From Iamia sp. SCSIO 61187 (lineage in GTDB: Bacteria; Actinomycetota; Acidimicrobiia; Acidimicrobiales; Iamiaceae), in NCBI RefSeq assembly GCF_019443745.1, contig NZ_CP050948.1:1364001-1428000 (forward strand): 64,000 bases of DNA. Direction: 5' to 3'. Below the pieces are notes generated by a model, which worked only from the letters and a program-made list of their open reading frames with translations, ran no database searches and was not told the origin of the DNA. This document shows positions 42,906-50,976 of the stretch, piece by piece. The position numbers were made by a program, and so were the translations under genes. Each line of letters starts with the position of its first letter. Positions within the stretch are counted from its first letter, which is position 1.

Positions 42906-43973
42906 GTGAGCCCGACACCGACGCACGAGCACGAGATCACCACCGAGGTCGACCTGTGCCGACCCGGGGGCAAGGTCCTCTCGCCGGCCGCCCGGGGCTG
43001 GAGCCGCACACCCCTCCACACCTGCACCCTCGCCGGGCGGTGGGGGAGGACCAAGCGGTGGGACTACTGGGCCGTCCTGGCCGGAGACCACGTGCTGTCG
43101 GTCGTCTACGGCGACGTCGACTACCTCGGCATGGCCGAGGTGTGGTGGGTCGACCTGACGACGGGCGCCACCGGCGGGCGGAGCGTCGCCGCGCCCCTGG
43201 GTCGGGGCCTGTCGCTGCCGGACCGGCCGGGGACGACGCCGCTGCGGTTCCGCGGCCGCCACCTCGACCTCGACATCGTCGACGAGCCCGCCGCCGCGAG
43301 CCGGGGAGCGGGCCAGGCCGGCCACGGCACGACGCGCCTCCGGGCCCGGTGGGACGAGGCCGACGGCGGTCGGCCGGCGACGGCGGACGTCACCGTGGCC
43401 CTGCCGCCCGGGCACGAGTCGCTCAACGTGGTCGTGCCGTGGTCGGACCGGCTGTTCCAGTACACGTCGAAGCACCAGGCCCGCCCGGCCACGGGGACGG
43501 TGGAGGTCGGCGACGACCGATGGGAGCTGGGCGAGGCCTGGGGCGTGCTCGACGTGGGTCGGGGCCGGTGGCCGTACCGCACCCGGTGGAACTGGGGCGG
43601 CGGGGCCGGCGTGGCCGACACCGGCTCGGTGGTCGGCATCCAGATCGGCGGCCAGTGGACCGAGGGCACCGGCTTCACCGAGAACGGGGTCATCGTCGAC
43701 GGCCGGCTGACCAAGATCGGCGCCGAGCTGGAGTGGACCTACGACTGGGACGCCCCGATGGAGCCGTGGCGCGTCGTCGACCCCCACGGCCACCTCGACA
43801 TCACCCTGACCCCCCGGTTCGACAAGCACACCGGCGTCAAGGCCGTCGTCGCCCAGACCGAGGTCCACCAGGTCTTCGGCACCTGGTCGGGCTGGGTCGC
43901 CACCGACGACGGCACCGTCCACCGCCTCGACGGCGCCCAGGGCTTCGCCGAGGAGTCCCGCTCCCGCTGGTAG
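42906..43973 (+). CDS. DUF2804 family protein
   Basis: A 355-residue protein from GTG 42906 (TTG 42894 would add 4 residues). It is Trp-rich (WGRTKRWDYWAVLAGDHVLS, LGEAWGVLDVGRGRWPYRTR, WNWGGGAG), which fits the DUF2804 family, a lipocalin-like or AttH-like beta-barrel group of unknown activity. No signal peptide is present, so it is probably cytoplasmic. It is separated from the convergent hydrolase by a palindromic terminator-like element. Function unknown. Confidence 0.78.
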   Translation: MSPTPTHEHEITTEVDLCRPGGKVLSPAARGWSRTPLHTCTLAGRWGRTKRWDYWAVLAGDHVLSVVYGDVDYLGMAEVWWVDLTTGATGGRSVAAPLGRGLSLPDRPGTTPLRFRGRHLDLDIVDEPAAASRGAGQAGHGTTRLRARWDEADGGRPATADVTVALPPGHESLNVVVPWSDRLFQYTSKHQARPATGTVEVGDDRWELGEAWGVLDVGRGRWPYRTRWNWGGGAGVADTGSVVGIQIGGQWTEGTGFTENGVIVDGRLTKIGAELEWTYDWDAPMEPWRVVDPHGHLDITLTPRFDKHTGVKAVVAQTEVHQVFGTWSGWVATDDGTVHRLDGAQGFAEESRSRW

Positions 43974-43993
43974 CCCCGCCCCGAAGGTGCAGG

Positions 43994-44022
43994 GGACGCG
44001 ACGTGCCAGGCACGTCGCGTCC
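43994..44022. terminator. perfect GGACGCGACGTGCC-A-GGCACGTCGCGTCC hairpin
   Basis: 14-bp perfect arms around a single A, ending 1 nt before the stop codon of the hydrolase gene and starting 20 nt after the DUF2804 stop. It shares the TGCCAGGCA core with other elements in this window. Its position between convergent genes suggests a bidirectional terminator. Confidence 0.65.
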
Positions 44023-44023
44023 G

Positions 44024-44791
44024 TCAGCGCAGGAGGTGGCGGCGGAAGAAGGCGACGCTGGCGCCCCGCTCGAAGGTCGGCACCTGGACGTGGCGGCCGG
44101 GGTTCACGTGCAGGGTCTTCTCGGTCGAGCCGAGGGCGTCCCAGAGGGCGAGCGAGGTCTCCCGGGTCATCAGCTCGTCGTCCCACTGCGTCAGGAAGAG
44201 CACCGGGACGTCGACGGCGGCGGCCTGCCGGGCCCACGCCTCGTCGCCCGGACGCAGGGCGTTGAGGCCGAAGACGGCCGCGGCGATGCGGTCGTCGCGG
44301 GCGGTCAGCGGCAGGCCGTGGGTCGTCCCCATCGACACGCCCCACCACCCGAACGGCCCCGCCGCCCAGCGCTCGTCCCGCTGGAGGGCGTCGAGGAGCA
44401 CCTGCCACTCGCCGACGTGCACCTCGGCCCGACGGGCCATGGCGGCGCGGGCCTCGCGGCCGAAGACCCGCCGCCGCTCCTCGGGGTCGCCGCTGGACAG
44501 GGCGGCCAGCTGGCGCGAGGCCGCCTCCGGGTCGCTGACGCGGTCGCCGTGCTCGGGGGCGTCGAGGGCGACGACGCCCACGCCCAGCTCGGACACGAGC
44601 ATGCGGGCCAGGGCGAGGACGTTGTCGATGCGCTTGTGCTGGAACCCGCCGTGGCCGATGCAGACCGTGGCGTGCGGAGCCGAGGCATCGGCGGGCAGCC
44701 AGTGGATGCCGGGCACCAGGGCCTCCCCGGCCGGCAGCGTGAAGCGGCGCTCGACGACGTCACCGTCGCGCTGCTCGTCGACGATGTCCAT
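44024..44791 (-). CDS. alpha/beta hydrolase (dienelactone-hydrolase-like)
   Basis: A 255-residue hydrolase from ATG 44791. The nucleophile elbow is WGVSMGTTHG (GxSxG), the acid is probably Asp in TQWDDELM, and the catalytic His lies in VNPGRHVQVP. ATVCIGHGGFQHKRIDNVLA is the oxyanion-side loop. It is probably an esterase or dienelactone-type hydrolase of unknown substrate. It is divergent from the TetR at 44915, whose control region contains repeated sites, so it is the likely target of that regulator. Confidence 0.85.
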   Translation of the reverse strand: MDIVDEQRDGDVVERRFTLPAGEALVPGIHWLPADASAPHATVCIGHGGFQHKRIDNVLALARMLVSELGVGVVALDAPEHGDRVSDPEAASRQLAALSSGDPEERRRVFGREARAAMARRAEVHVGEWQVLLDALQRDERWAAGPFGWWGVSMGTTHGLPLTARDDRIAAAVFGLNALRPGDEAWARQAAAVDVPVLFLTQWDDELMTRETSLALWDALGSTEKTLHVNPGRHVQVPTFERGASVAFFRRHLLR

Positions 44792-44830
44792 GGGTCCTCC
44801 TCGGAGCCGGGCCCGCCAGGGCCGGGGCGG

Positions 44831-44890
44831 TGGTGACAGATCGCAACCGGCGATCGGAGATGTCACCACAGGCGGTGACAGTATGCAACC
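44831..44890. promoter_or_regulatory. repeat-rich operator region between hydrolase and TetR
   Basis: TGGTGACA (44831-44838) and TGTCACCA (44861-44868) form an inverted repeat that encloses GATCGC...GCGATC (44839-44855). A 17-bp direct repeat, GGTGACAnnnnGCAACC, lies at 44832-44848 and 44874-44890, 42 bp apart. The sites lie between the divergent starts 44791 and 44915, as expected for TetR binding. Assignment is inferred. Confidence 0.6.
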
Positions 44891-44914
44891 AGCCGCTGTG
44901 GGAGCATCGTCGGC

Positions 44915-45541
44915 GTGGCCGCCCCGTCCTCCTCCTCGTCGCCTCCTGCCGCCCCCCGCCTGGCCGCCGGCGACCGGCGCGAGGCCCTCCTCGACGTCAC
45001 CCGCGACCTCGTCCACGAGGTCGGTCCCGGCCGCATCACCATGGGCGTCGTGGCCGACCGGGCCGCGGTGACGCGGGCCCTCGTCTACAAGCACTTCGGG
45101 AACCGGGACGAGCTGCTCGTGGCGCTCTACCGCAGGGAGGCCCGGCGCCTGGATCGCGAGATGCGGGCGCGCGTCGCCGCCGCCCCGGACGGCTTCGAGC
45201 CCAAGCTCCGCGCCCTCGTCGGTGCGACCCTCGAGGCGGCGGACGAGCACGGACCGTTCTTCGCCCCGTTGCGCGACGTGCGGGCCGATCGGGAGGTGCG
45301 GCGCGACCAGCGGGCCCGGGACCGGCGCACGGTCGGGTTCTTCGCCGAGCTGGCCGAGCGGGACTTCGGGATCGACGAGCGCACGGCGCGCTCGGTGGTG
45401 TCCGTCGTGCTCTCGGGCATCCGCGCCCTGCTGCCGCAGCTGCGCTCACGACCGGGCGCCGCCGAGCAGCGCTTCCTGGTCGACACCTACGTGGAGATGA
45501 CCATCGGCGGGCTGCAGCGCCTCGCCGCCCGCGACCGCTGA
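44915..45541 (+). CDS. TetR-family regulator (divergent from hydrolase)
   Basis: A 208-residue TetR protein from GTG 44915. A Ser/Pro-rich leader precedes the HTH (GPGRITMGVVADRAAVTRAL, VYKHFGNRDELLVALY). The C-terminal region (FFAELAERDFGIDERTARSV) is divergent. It should control the adjacent hydrolase through the repeat sites at 44831-44890. The ligand is unknown. It is convergent with the MocR gene, with two palindromes between them. Confidence 0.87.
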   Translation: MAAPSSSSSPPAAPRLAAGDRREALLDVTRDLVHEVGPGRITMGVVADRAAVTRALVYKHFGNRDELLVALYRREARRLDREMRARVAAAPDGFEPKLRALVGATLEAADEHGPFFAPLRDVRADREVRRDQRARDRRTVGFFAELAERDFGIDERTARSVVSVVLSGIRALLPQLRSRPGAAEQRFLVDTYVEMTIGGLQRLAARDR

Positions 45542-45551
45542 CCCGCCCACG

Positions 45552-45597
45552 CGGTGCCAGGCACCGGTGGTCGGAGTGGGTCAGACCCACTCCGACC
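45552..45597. terminator. two adjacent palindromes between convergent TetR and MocR genes
   Basis: First, CGGTGCCAGGCACCG (45552-45566) with the TGCCAGGCA core. Second, GGTCGGAGTGGGT-CAG-ACCCACTCCGACC (45569-45597) with perfect 13-bp arms. The second element recurs, with 17-bp arms, at 55921. They fill nearly the whole 62-bp gap between two convergent genes, so they are likely bidirectional terminators. Confidence 0.65.
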
Positions 45598-45603
45598 GGC
45601 TCC

Positions 45604-46977
45604 TCAGCGGTTGGCGGTGGAGGAAGGGGCGACCGACCCGATGGCGTCGGCGAGGGCGGCGGCGACCCGGTCGTGGTCCGTCGCCACCAGCCCGACGGTG
45701 ACGCGGACGTGGTCGACGGGCTCGCGGGCCCAGACGAAGGGGGTCCCCGGCGCCACCGCGATCCCGTGGGAGGCCAGGGCGACCACGGTGGCCTGCTCGT
45801 CGGGGGTCTCGACCCACAGGTTGATCCCGTCGCCGGCCCCGCAGGCCACGCCCCGCTCGATCAGGCCGGCGGTCACGCGGGCCCGGCGCTCGGCGTAGAC
45901 CTCCCGGGCCGTGGCCACGCACGCCGTGGCCGACGGGTCGTCGAGCAGCTCGACCAGCACGGCCTGCAGCAGCCGGCTCGACCACCCCGGCCCGAGGAGC
46001 CGCCGGTCGACGAGGGCGTCGACGACGGCGGCGGGGCCGGCCACCGACGCCAGCCGGAGGTCGGGGCCGTACGACTTCGAGAACGAGGTGACGTGCACCG
46101 TCGAGTCGGGGAGCCACACGCCGAGCGAGACGTCCTCGGCCCCGCTGATGGCGCCGGAGTGGTCGTCCTCGACCACCAGCACGTCGCGGCCGGCGAGGAG
46201 CCCGGCCAGCTCGCGAGCCCGCTCGACCGTCATCGAGGTCCCGGTCGGGTTGTGCGACCGGGGCTGGAGGAACACGGCGACGGGGTCGACGTCCAGCGCG
46301 CCGGCCAGGGCGGCGGGGACGATGCCCGCCTCGTCGAGGGGGAGGGCGACGATCTCGGCGCCCAAGAGGTCGAGGAGGTCGAGCAGCGGCGGGAAGGCCG
46401 GGTTCTCGACCAGGACCCGGTCGCCGAGGCGGAGGTGGAGGCTGGCCAGGCGGTCGAGGGCGTCGAGGGCCCCGTCGACGACGGTGACGGCCTCGGCCGG
46501 GAACGGCAGGCGGGCCCGCACGGCGTCCTCGAGGTCGGGCAGCACCGGCCGGTCGAGGTACGACGTCGTCAGGGCCGTGCCGTCGAGGCGGGCCAGCACC
46601 GGGGCCAGGTCGGGGAGGAGGGCGACGTCGGGGGTGCCCGTGCTCAGGTCGAGCCGGTAGCGCCCGGCCGGCGCCGTGAGCCGCCGGTACCGCCCCGGGC
46701 CGGGGCGGCGGATCGGGCCTGTGACGAACGTGCCCTGCCGGCCCCGCCCCTCGATCACCCCGAGGCGGCCCAGCTGGCCCCACGCCTCGCTGACGGTCGT
46801 GGCCCCGGCGTCGACCGCGGTGGCCAGCTGGCGCACCGTCGGCAGCCGGGCGCCCGGGGGGAGCACGCCCTGCGAGACGAGGCGGCTCACGGCGGCGGCG
46901 ATGCCGCGGGCGCTGCGCTCCTCCACGGCGGCGACGATCAGGGCGGCGACGTCCGGGGGAGCGGTCGCGGCGGTCAT
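45604..46977 (-). CDS. MocR-type GntR/aminotransferase-like regulator
   Basis: A 457-residue fusion from ATG 46977. An N-terminal GntR winged helix (~25-80, LPPGARLPTVRQLATAVDAG) is joined to a class I aminotransferase-like domain. The PLP lysine is in VTSFSKSYGPDLRLASV, and HNPTGTSMT is the substrate/PLP loop. MocR regulators sense PLP or amino compounds and usually control a neighbouring operon. Here the divergent target is the pyrimidine/beta-alanine operon starting at 47162. Frames from ATG 47016 or 47070 are longer but lack GntR homology there. Confidence 0.9.
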   Translation of the reverse strand: MTAATAPPDVAALIVAAVEERSARGIAAAVSRLVSQGVLPPGARLPTVRQLATAVDAGATTVSEAWGQLGRLGVIEGRGRQGTFVTGPIRRPGPGRYRRLTAPAGRYRLDLSTGTPDVALLPDLAPVLARLDGTALTTSYLDRPVLPDLEDAVRARLPFPAEAVTVVDGALDALDRLASLHLRLGDRVLVENPAFPPLLDLLDLLGAEIVALPLDEAGIVPAALAGALDVDPVAVFLQPRSHNPTGTSMTVERARELAGLLAGRDVLVVEDDHSGAISGAEDVSLGVWLPDSTVHVTSFSKSYGPDLRLASVAGPAAVVDALVDRRLLGPGWSSRLLQAVLVELLDDPSATACVATAREVYAERRARVTAGLIERGVACGAGDGINLWVETPDEQATVVALASHGIAVAPGTPFVWAREPVDHVRVTVGLVATDHDRVAAALADAIGSVAPSSTANR

Positions 46978-47088
46978 GACCGCCGACCTTGGCACGGGGT
47001 CCGGCACCGATCCCATGGACGACCCCCGGTCCTCACCGACACGCCACTCCCCCGTAACAAAGCGAAACAATCGAGGTGTTGAGTGGAC

Positions 47089-47129
47089 TGTACCGCAGGA
47101 GTACCGTCATGTGGCCGCCGTCACATGAC
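47089..47129. promoter_or_regulatory. probable MocR operator region upstream of the pyrimidine operon
   Basis: An AT-richer stretch holds a direct repeat (TACCG at 47091-47095 and 47102-47106, 11 bp apart) and an inverted repeat GTCATGTG-n8-CACATGAC (47106-47129). It lies 32 nt upstream of ATG 47162, in the gap to the divergent MocR gene. Direct-repeat plus palindrome layouts are common for MocR sites. No experimental site is known to me. Confidence 0.55.
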
Positions 47130-47161
47130 CGATGTGGTGAACCGAGCCCCGAGGAGCCCCC

Positions 47162-48001
47162 ATGACCGTGGTCCGCGCTGCGATCCTCCAGACCGACTGG
47201 ACCGGCGACAAGGCGTCGATGATCGACAAGCACGAGCAGGCCGCTCGGGACGCCGCCGCCGAGGGCGCCCAGGTGATGTGCTTCCAGGAGCTGTTCTACG
47301 GCCCCTACTTCTGCCAGGTGCAGGACGCCGAGTACTACAGCTACACCGAGCCCATCCCCGACGGGCCCACCACCAAGCGCTTCCAGGCCCTGGCCAAGGA
47401 GCTGGGCATGGTGCTGGTGCTCCCGATGTACGAGATCGTCCAGGACGGCCTCTACTACAACACCGCGGCGGTGATCGACGCCGACGGCACCTACCTCGGC
47501 AAGTACCGCAAGCAGCACATCCCGCAGGTCAAGGGGTTCTGGGAGAAGTTCTACTTCACCCCCGGCACCGACGGGTACCCGGTGTTCGAGACCGCCGTGG
47601 GCAAGGTCGGCGTCTACATCTGCTACGACCGCCACTTCCCCGAGGGCTGGCGCTGCCTGGGCCTCAACGGGGCCGAGATCGTGTTCAACCCGTCGGCCAC
47701 CAGCCGGGGGCTCTCGGAGTACATCTGGCGGGTCGAGCAGCCCGCCGCCGCGGTGGCGAACATGTACTACGTCGCCGCCATCAACCGCACCGGCATCGAG
47801 CCGTTGGGCGACGACGACTTCTACGGCCAGAGCTACTTCGTCGACCCCCGCGGCCAGATGGTCGGCGACGTGGGCGACCCCCACAAGCCCGAGCTGATCG
47901 TGCGCGACCTCGACCTGGCGATGATCCGCGAGGTCCGCGACGGCTGGCAGTTCTACCGGGACCGTCGGCCCGACGCCTACGACGAGATCGTCCGGCGATG
48001 A
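47162..48001 (+). CDS. carbon-nitrogen hydrolase, beta-ureidopropionase-like
   Basis: A 279-residue nitrilase-superfamily enzyme with the Glu-Lys-Cys triad: FQELFYGPYF (Glu), YRKQHIPQVKGFWEK (Lys) and YICYDRHFPEGWR (Cys). The length and IPQVKGFWEKFYF loop fit N-carbamoyl-beta-alanine amidohydrolases, which release beta-alanine, CO2 and ammonia. It is the first gene of an operon with dihydropyrimidinase, whose product it would hydrolyse. The position next to a MocR regulator supports substrate-controlled expression. The exact carbamoyl amino acid is inferred. Confidence 0.88.
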   Translation: MTVVRAAILQTDWTGDKASMIDKHEQAARDAAAEGAQVMCFQELFYGPYFCQVQDAEYYSYTEPIPDGPTTKRFQALAKELGMVLVLPMYEIVQDGLYYNTAAVIDADGTYLGKYRKQHIPQVKGFWEKFYFTPGTDGYPVFETAVGKVGVYICYDRHFPEGWRCLGLNGAEIVFNPSATSRGLSEYIWRVEQPAAAVANMYYVAAINRTGIEPLGDDDFYGQSYFVDPRGQMVGDVGDPHKPELIVRDLDLAMIREVRDGWQFYRDRRPDAYDEIVRR

Positions 48002-48041
48002 GCGAGCGGAGCGAGCGACCCGACAGCGCGAGGAGGCCGAC

Positions 48042-49466
48042 ATGGCAACGACCCTGATCAAGAACGGCACCGTCGTCAGCCCGAGCGGCCGCATCGCCAG
48101 CGACGTCCTCATCGACGGCGAGACCATCGCCGCGGTCGGCGCCCCCGGCTTCTTCGCCGCCGCCGAGGCCACCGCCGACAAGGTGATCGACGCCACCGGC
48201 AAGTACGTCATCCCGGGCGGCATCGACGTCCACACCCACATGGAGCTGCCCTTCGGCGGCACCTTCGCCAACGACACCTTCGAGACCGGCACCACCGCGG
48301 CGGCCTGGGGCGGCATCACCACCATCGTCGACTTCGCCGTCCAGACCACCGGGGCCAACGTCATCGACGGCCTGGCCGAGTGGCACGCCAAGGCCGAGGG
48401 CAACTGCGCCGTCGACTACGGCTTCCACCAGATCATCGGCGGCGTCGACGACGAGTCGCTCAAGGCCATCCGCTACCTCACCGAGAACGAGGGCGTCACC
48501 AGCTTCAAGCTGTTCATGGCCTACCCGGGCGTCTTCTACAGCGACGACGGCCAGATCCTCAAGGCCATGCAGGTCGCCGGCGACGTCGGCGCCACGATCA
48601 TGATGCACGCCGAGAACGGCATCGCCATCGACGTGCTGGTGGCCCAGGCTCTGGGCCGCGGCGAGACCGACCCGGTCAACCACGCCTGGGTCCGGCCCGC
48701 TGCCCTCGAGGGCGAGGCCACCCACCGGGCCATCGTCCTGGCTGCGGTGGCCGGCAAGGCACCGCTCTACTTCGTCCACCTCAGCGCCTCGCAGGCCCTG
48801 GGCCACGTGGCCGAGGCCCGCGACGCCGGGCGCAACGTCTTCGCCGAGACGTGCCCGCAGTACCTCTACATGACCGTCGAGGACACGCTGGCCAAGCCCG
48901 ACTTCGAGGGGGCCAAGTGGGTGTGCTCGCCGCCGATCCGCTCGGCCCACGACGACCACCCGCACCACGCCGACCTGTGGAAGGGGCTGCGCACCAACGA
49001 CCTGGCCATCGTCTCCACCGACCACTGCCCCTTCTGCTTCAAGGACCAGAAGGAGCTGGGCCGGGGCGACTTCTCCAAGATCCCCAACGGCATGGCCGGC
49101 GTCGAGCACCGGCTCGAGCTGCTCTACCAGGGCGTCGTCAACGGCGAGATCACCCTCGAGCGCTGGGTCGAGACCTGCTGCACCACCCCGGCCCGCATGT
49201 TCGGCATGTACCCCAAGAAGGGCGTCATCGCCCCCGGCGCAGACGCCGACGTGGTGGTCTGGGACCCGTCGAGCCGGACCGAGATCGGCTTCGAGAAGAA
49301 GCACCACTCCAACATCGACCACTCGTCCTGGGAGGGCTACGTCATCGACGGCAAGGTCGACACCGTCTTGTCCCGGGGGACGGTCGTGATCACCGACGAC
49401 ACCTTCACCGGCCGCAAGGGCCACGGCCGGTTCGTCAAGCGTGGGCTGTCCCAGTACCTGGTCTGA
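48042..49466 (+). CDS. hydA: dihydropyrimidinase / D-hydantoinase
   Basis: A 474-residue amidohydrolase. It has the metal HxH (IDVHTHMELPFGG), the carbamylated Lys in TSFKLFMAYPG, His in MMHAENG and FVHLSA, and Asp in VSTDHCPFCF. It opens the dihydropyrimidine ring to the N-carbamoyl beta-amino acid, feeding the upstream gene product. It starts 40 nt after that gene. The intervening gap carries an AGCGAGCGGAGCGAGC run, an actinobacterial filler motif. Gene symbol refers to the family, not to an identified orthologue. Confidence 0.93.
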   Translation: MATTLIKNGTVVSPSGRIASDVLIDGETIAAVGAPGFFAAAEATADKVIDATGKYVIPGGIDVHTHMELPFGGTFANDTFETGTTAAAWGGITTIVDFAVQTTGANVIDGLAEWHAKAEGNCAVDYGFHQIIGGVDDESLKAIRYLTENEGVTSFKLFMAYPGVFYSDDGQILKAMQVAGDVGATIMMHAENGIAIDVLVAQALGRGETDPVNHAWVRPAALEGEATHRAIVLAAVAGKAPLYFVHLSASQALGHVAEARDAGRNVFAETCPQYLYMTVEDTLAKPDFEGAKWVCSPPIRSAHDDHPHHADLWKGLRTNDLAIVSTDHCPFCFKDQKELGRGDFSKIPNGMAGVEHRLELLYQGVVNGEITLERWVETCCTTPARMFGMYPKKGVIAPGADADVVVWDPSSRTEIGFEKKHHSNIDHSSWEGYVIDGKVDTVLSRGTVVITDDTFTGRKGHGRFVKRGLSQYLV

Positions 49467-49478
49467 GGAAGAGGCGAC

Positions 49479-50972
49479 ATGACCGAGATGAACCAGATCC
49501 ACCACTGGGTCGGCGGCCAGGCCGTCCCCGGCACGTCGGGGCGCACCGGCCCCGTCTACGACCCCGCCCGGGGCGAGCAGGTGGCCGAGGTCGCCCTCGC
49601 CTCGGCCGACGAGGTCGCCACCGCGGTGGCCACGGCCAAGGCCGCCCTGCCCGAGTGGCGGGCGACGGGCCTGTCCCGCCGGGCCGAGGTCATGTTCCGC
49701 CTCCGCGACCTGGTCGACGCCAACCGCAAGGAGATCGCCTCCCGCATCTCGGCCGAGCACGGCAAGGTCCTCTCCGACGCCCTCGGAGAGGTCGCCCGGG
49801 GCCTGGAGAACATCGAGTTCGCCTGCGGCATCCCCGCCCTGCTCAAGGGCGGCTACAGCGAGCAGGCCGCCACCGGCGTCGACGTGTACCAGCTGCGCCA
49901 GCCCCTCGGCGTCGTGGCCGGGATCACGCCGTTCAACTTCCCCGGCATGGTCCCCATGTGGATGTTCGCCAACGCCCTGGCGTGCGGGAACACCTTCGTC
50001 CTCAAGCCCAGCGAGAAGGACCCCTCGGCGCCGCTGTTCGTGGCCGAGCTGCTGGCCCAGGCCGGCCTCCCGGCCGGGTGCTTCAACGTCGTCAACGGTG
50101 ACAAGGTCGCCGTCGACGCCCTCCTCGAGCACCCCGACGTCGCCGCGGTGTCGTTCGTCGGCTCCACGCCGATCGCCAAGTACATCTACGAGACCGGCAC
50201 GGCCAACGGGAAGCGGGTCCAGGCCCTCGGCGGGGCCAAGAACCACATGCTGGTGCTTCCCGACGCCGACCTCGACATGGCCGCCGACGCCGCCGTCAGC
50301 GCCGCCTACGGCTCGGCGGGGGAGCGGTGCATGGCCATCTCGGTGGTCCTCGCCGTCGAGTCCGTCGCCGACGAGCTGGTCGCCAAGATCACCGAGCGGA
50401 TCCCGGCCATCAAGGTCGGGCCCGGCAGCGAGCCGGACAACGAGATGGGCCCGCTGATCAGCGCCGAGGCCCGGGATCGGGTGGCGGGGTACGTCAGCGG
50501 CGCGGCCGACGAGGGCGCCACGGTCGTCGTCGACGGCACGGTGGGCGCGCCGACTGACGGGTTCTTCCTCAACCCCAGCCTCCTCGACGACGTGAGGCCG
50601 GGGATGAAGGCCTACGACGACGAGATCTTCGGTCCCGTCCTCGGCGTCACACGCGTCGCCACCTACGACGAGGGCGTCGAGCTCATCAACCGCAACCCGT
50701 ACGGCAACGGCACGGCGATCTTCACCCGCGACGGCGGCGCCGCCCGGCGCTTCCAGAACGAGGTCGAGGTCGGGATGGTCGGCATCAACGTCCCCATCCC
50801 GGTGCCGGTCAGCTACTACAGCTTCGGCGGCTGGAAGGCGTCGCTGTTCGGCGACACCCACATGTACGGCCCCGAGGGCGTGAGCTTCTACACCCGCTCC
50901 AAGGTCGTGACGTCGCGCTGGCCCGACCCGGCGACGAGTGCGGTCGACCTCGGCTTCCCGGAGAACCGGTAG
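49479..50972 (+). CDS. mmsA: CoA-acylating methylmalonate-semialdehyde dehydrogenase
   Basis: A 497-residue enzyme of the MMSDH branch: PFNFPGMVPMWMFANALACG, VSFVGSTPIAKYIYETG, ALGGAKNHMLVLPDADL and the active-site Cys in GSAGERCMAISV. The GGAKNH replaces the usual base Glu of ALDHs, as is normal for this CoA-dependent branch. It would convert malonate semialdehyde (from beta-alanine) to acetyl-CoA, or methylmalonate semialdehyde (from beta-aminoisobutyrate) to propionyl-CoA. It starts 12 nt after the dihydropyrimidinase. Confidence 0.93.
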   Translation: MTEMNQIHHWVGGQAVPGTSGRTGPVYDPARGEQVAEVALASADEVATAVATAKAALPEWRATGLSRRAEVMFRLRDLVDANRKEIASRISAEHGKVLSDALGEVARGLENIEFACGIPALLKGGYSEQAATGVDVYQLRQPLGVVAGITPFNFPGMVPMWMFANALACGNTFVLKPSEKDPSAPLFVAELLAQAGLPAGCFNVVNGDKVAVDALLEHPDVAAVSFVGSTPIAKYIYETGTANGKRVQALGGAKNHMLVLPDADLDMAADAAVSAAYGSAGERCMAISVVLAVESVADELVAKITERIPAIKVGPGSEPDNEMGPLISAEARDRVAGYVSGAADEGATVVVDGTVGAPTDGFFLNPSLLDDVRPGMKAYDDEIFGPVLGVTRVATYDEGVELINRNPYGNGTAIFTRDGGAARRFQNEVEVGMVGINVPIPVPVSYYSFGGWKASLFGDTHMYGPEGVSFYTRSKVVTSRWPDPATSAVDLGFPENR

Positions 50973-50976
50973 CCCG

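Noticed and set aside
48001-48041. A small coding region in the gap before the dihydropyrimidinase.
   Set aside because: The gap is only 40 nt and consists of the AGCGAGCGGAGCGAGC filler motif followed by a ribosome-binding site.
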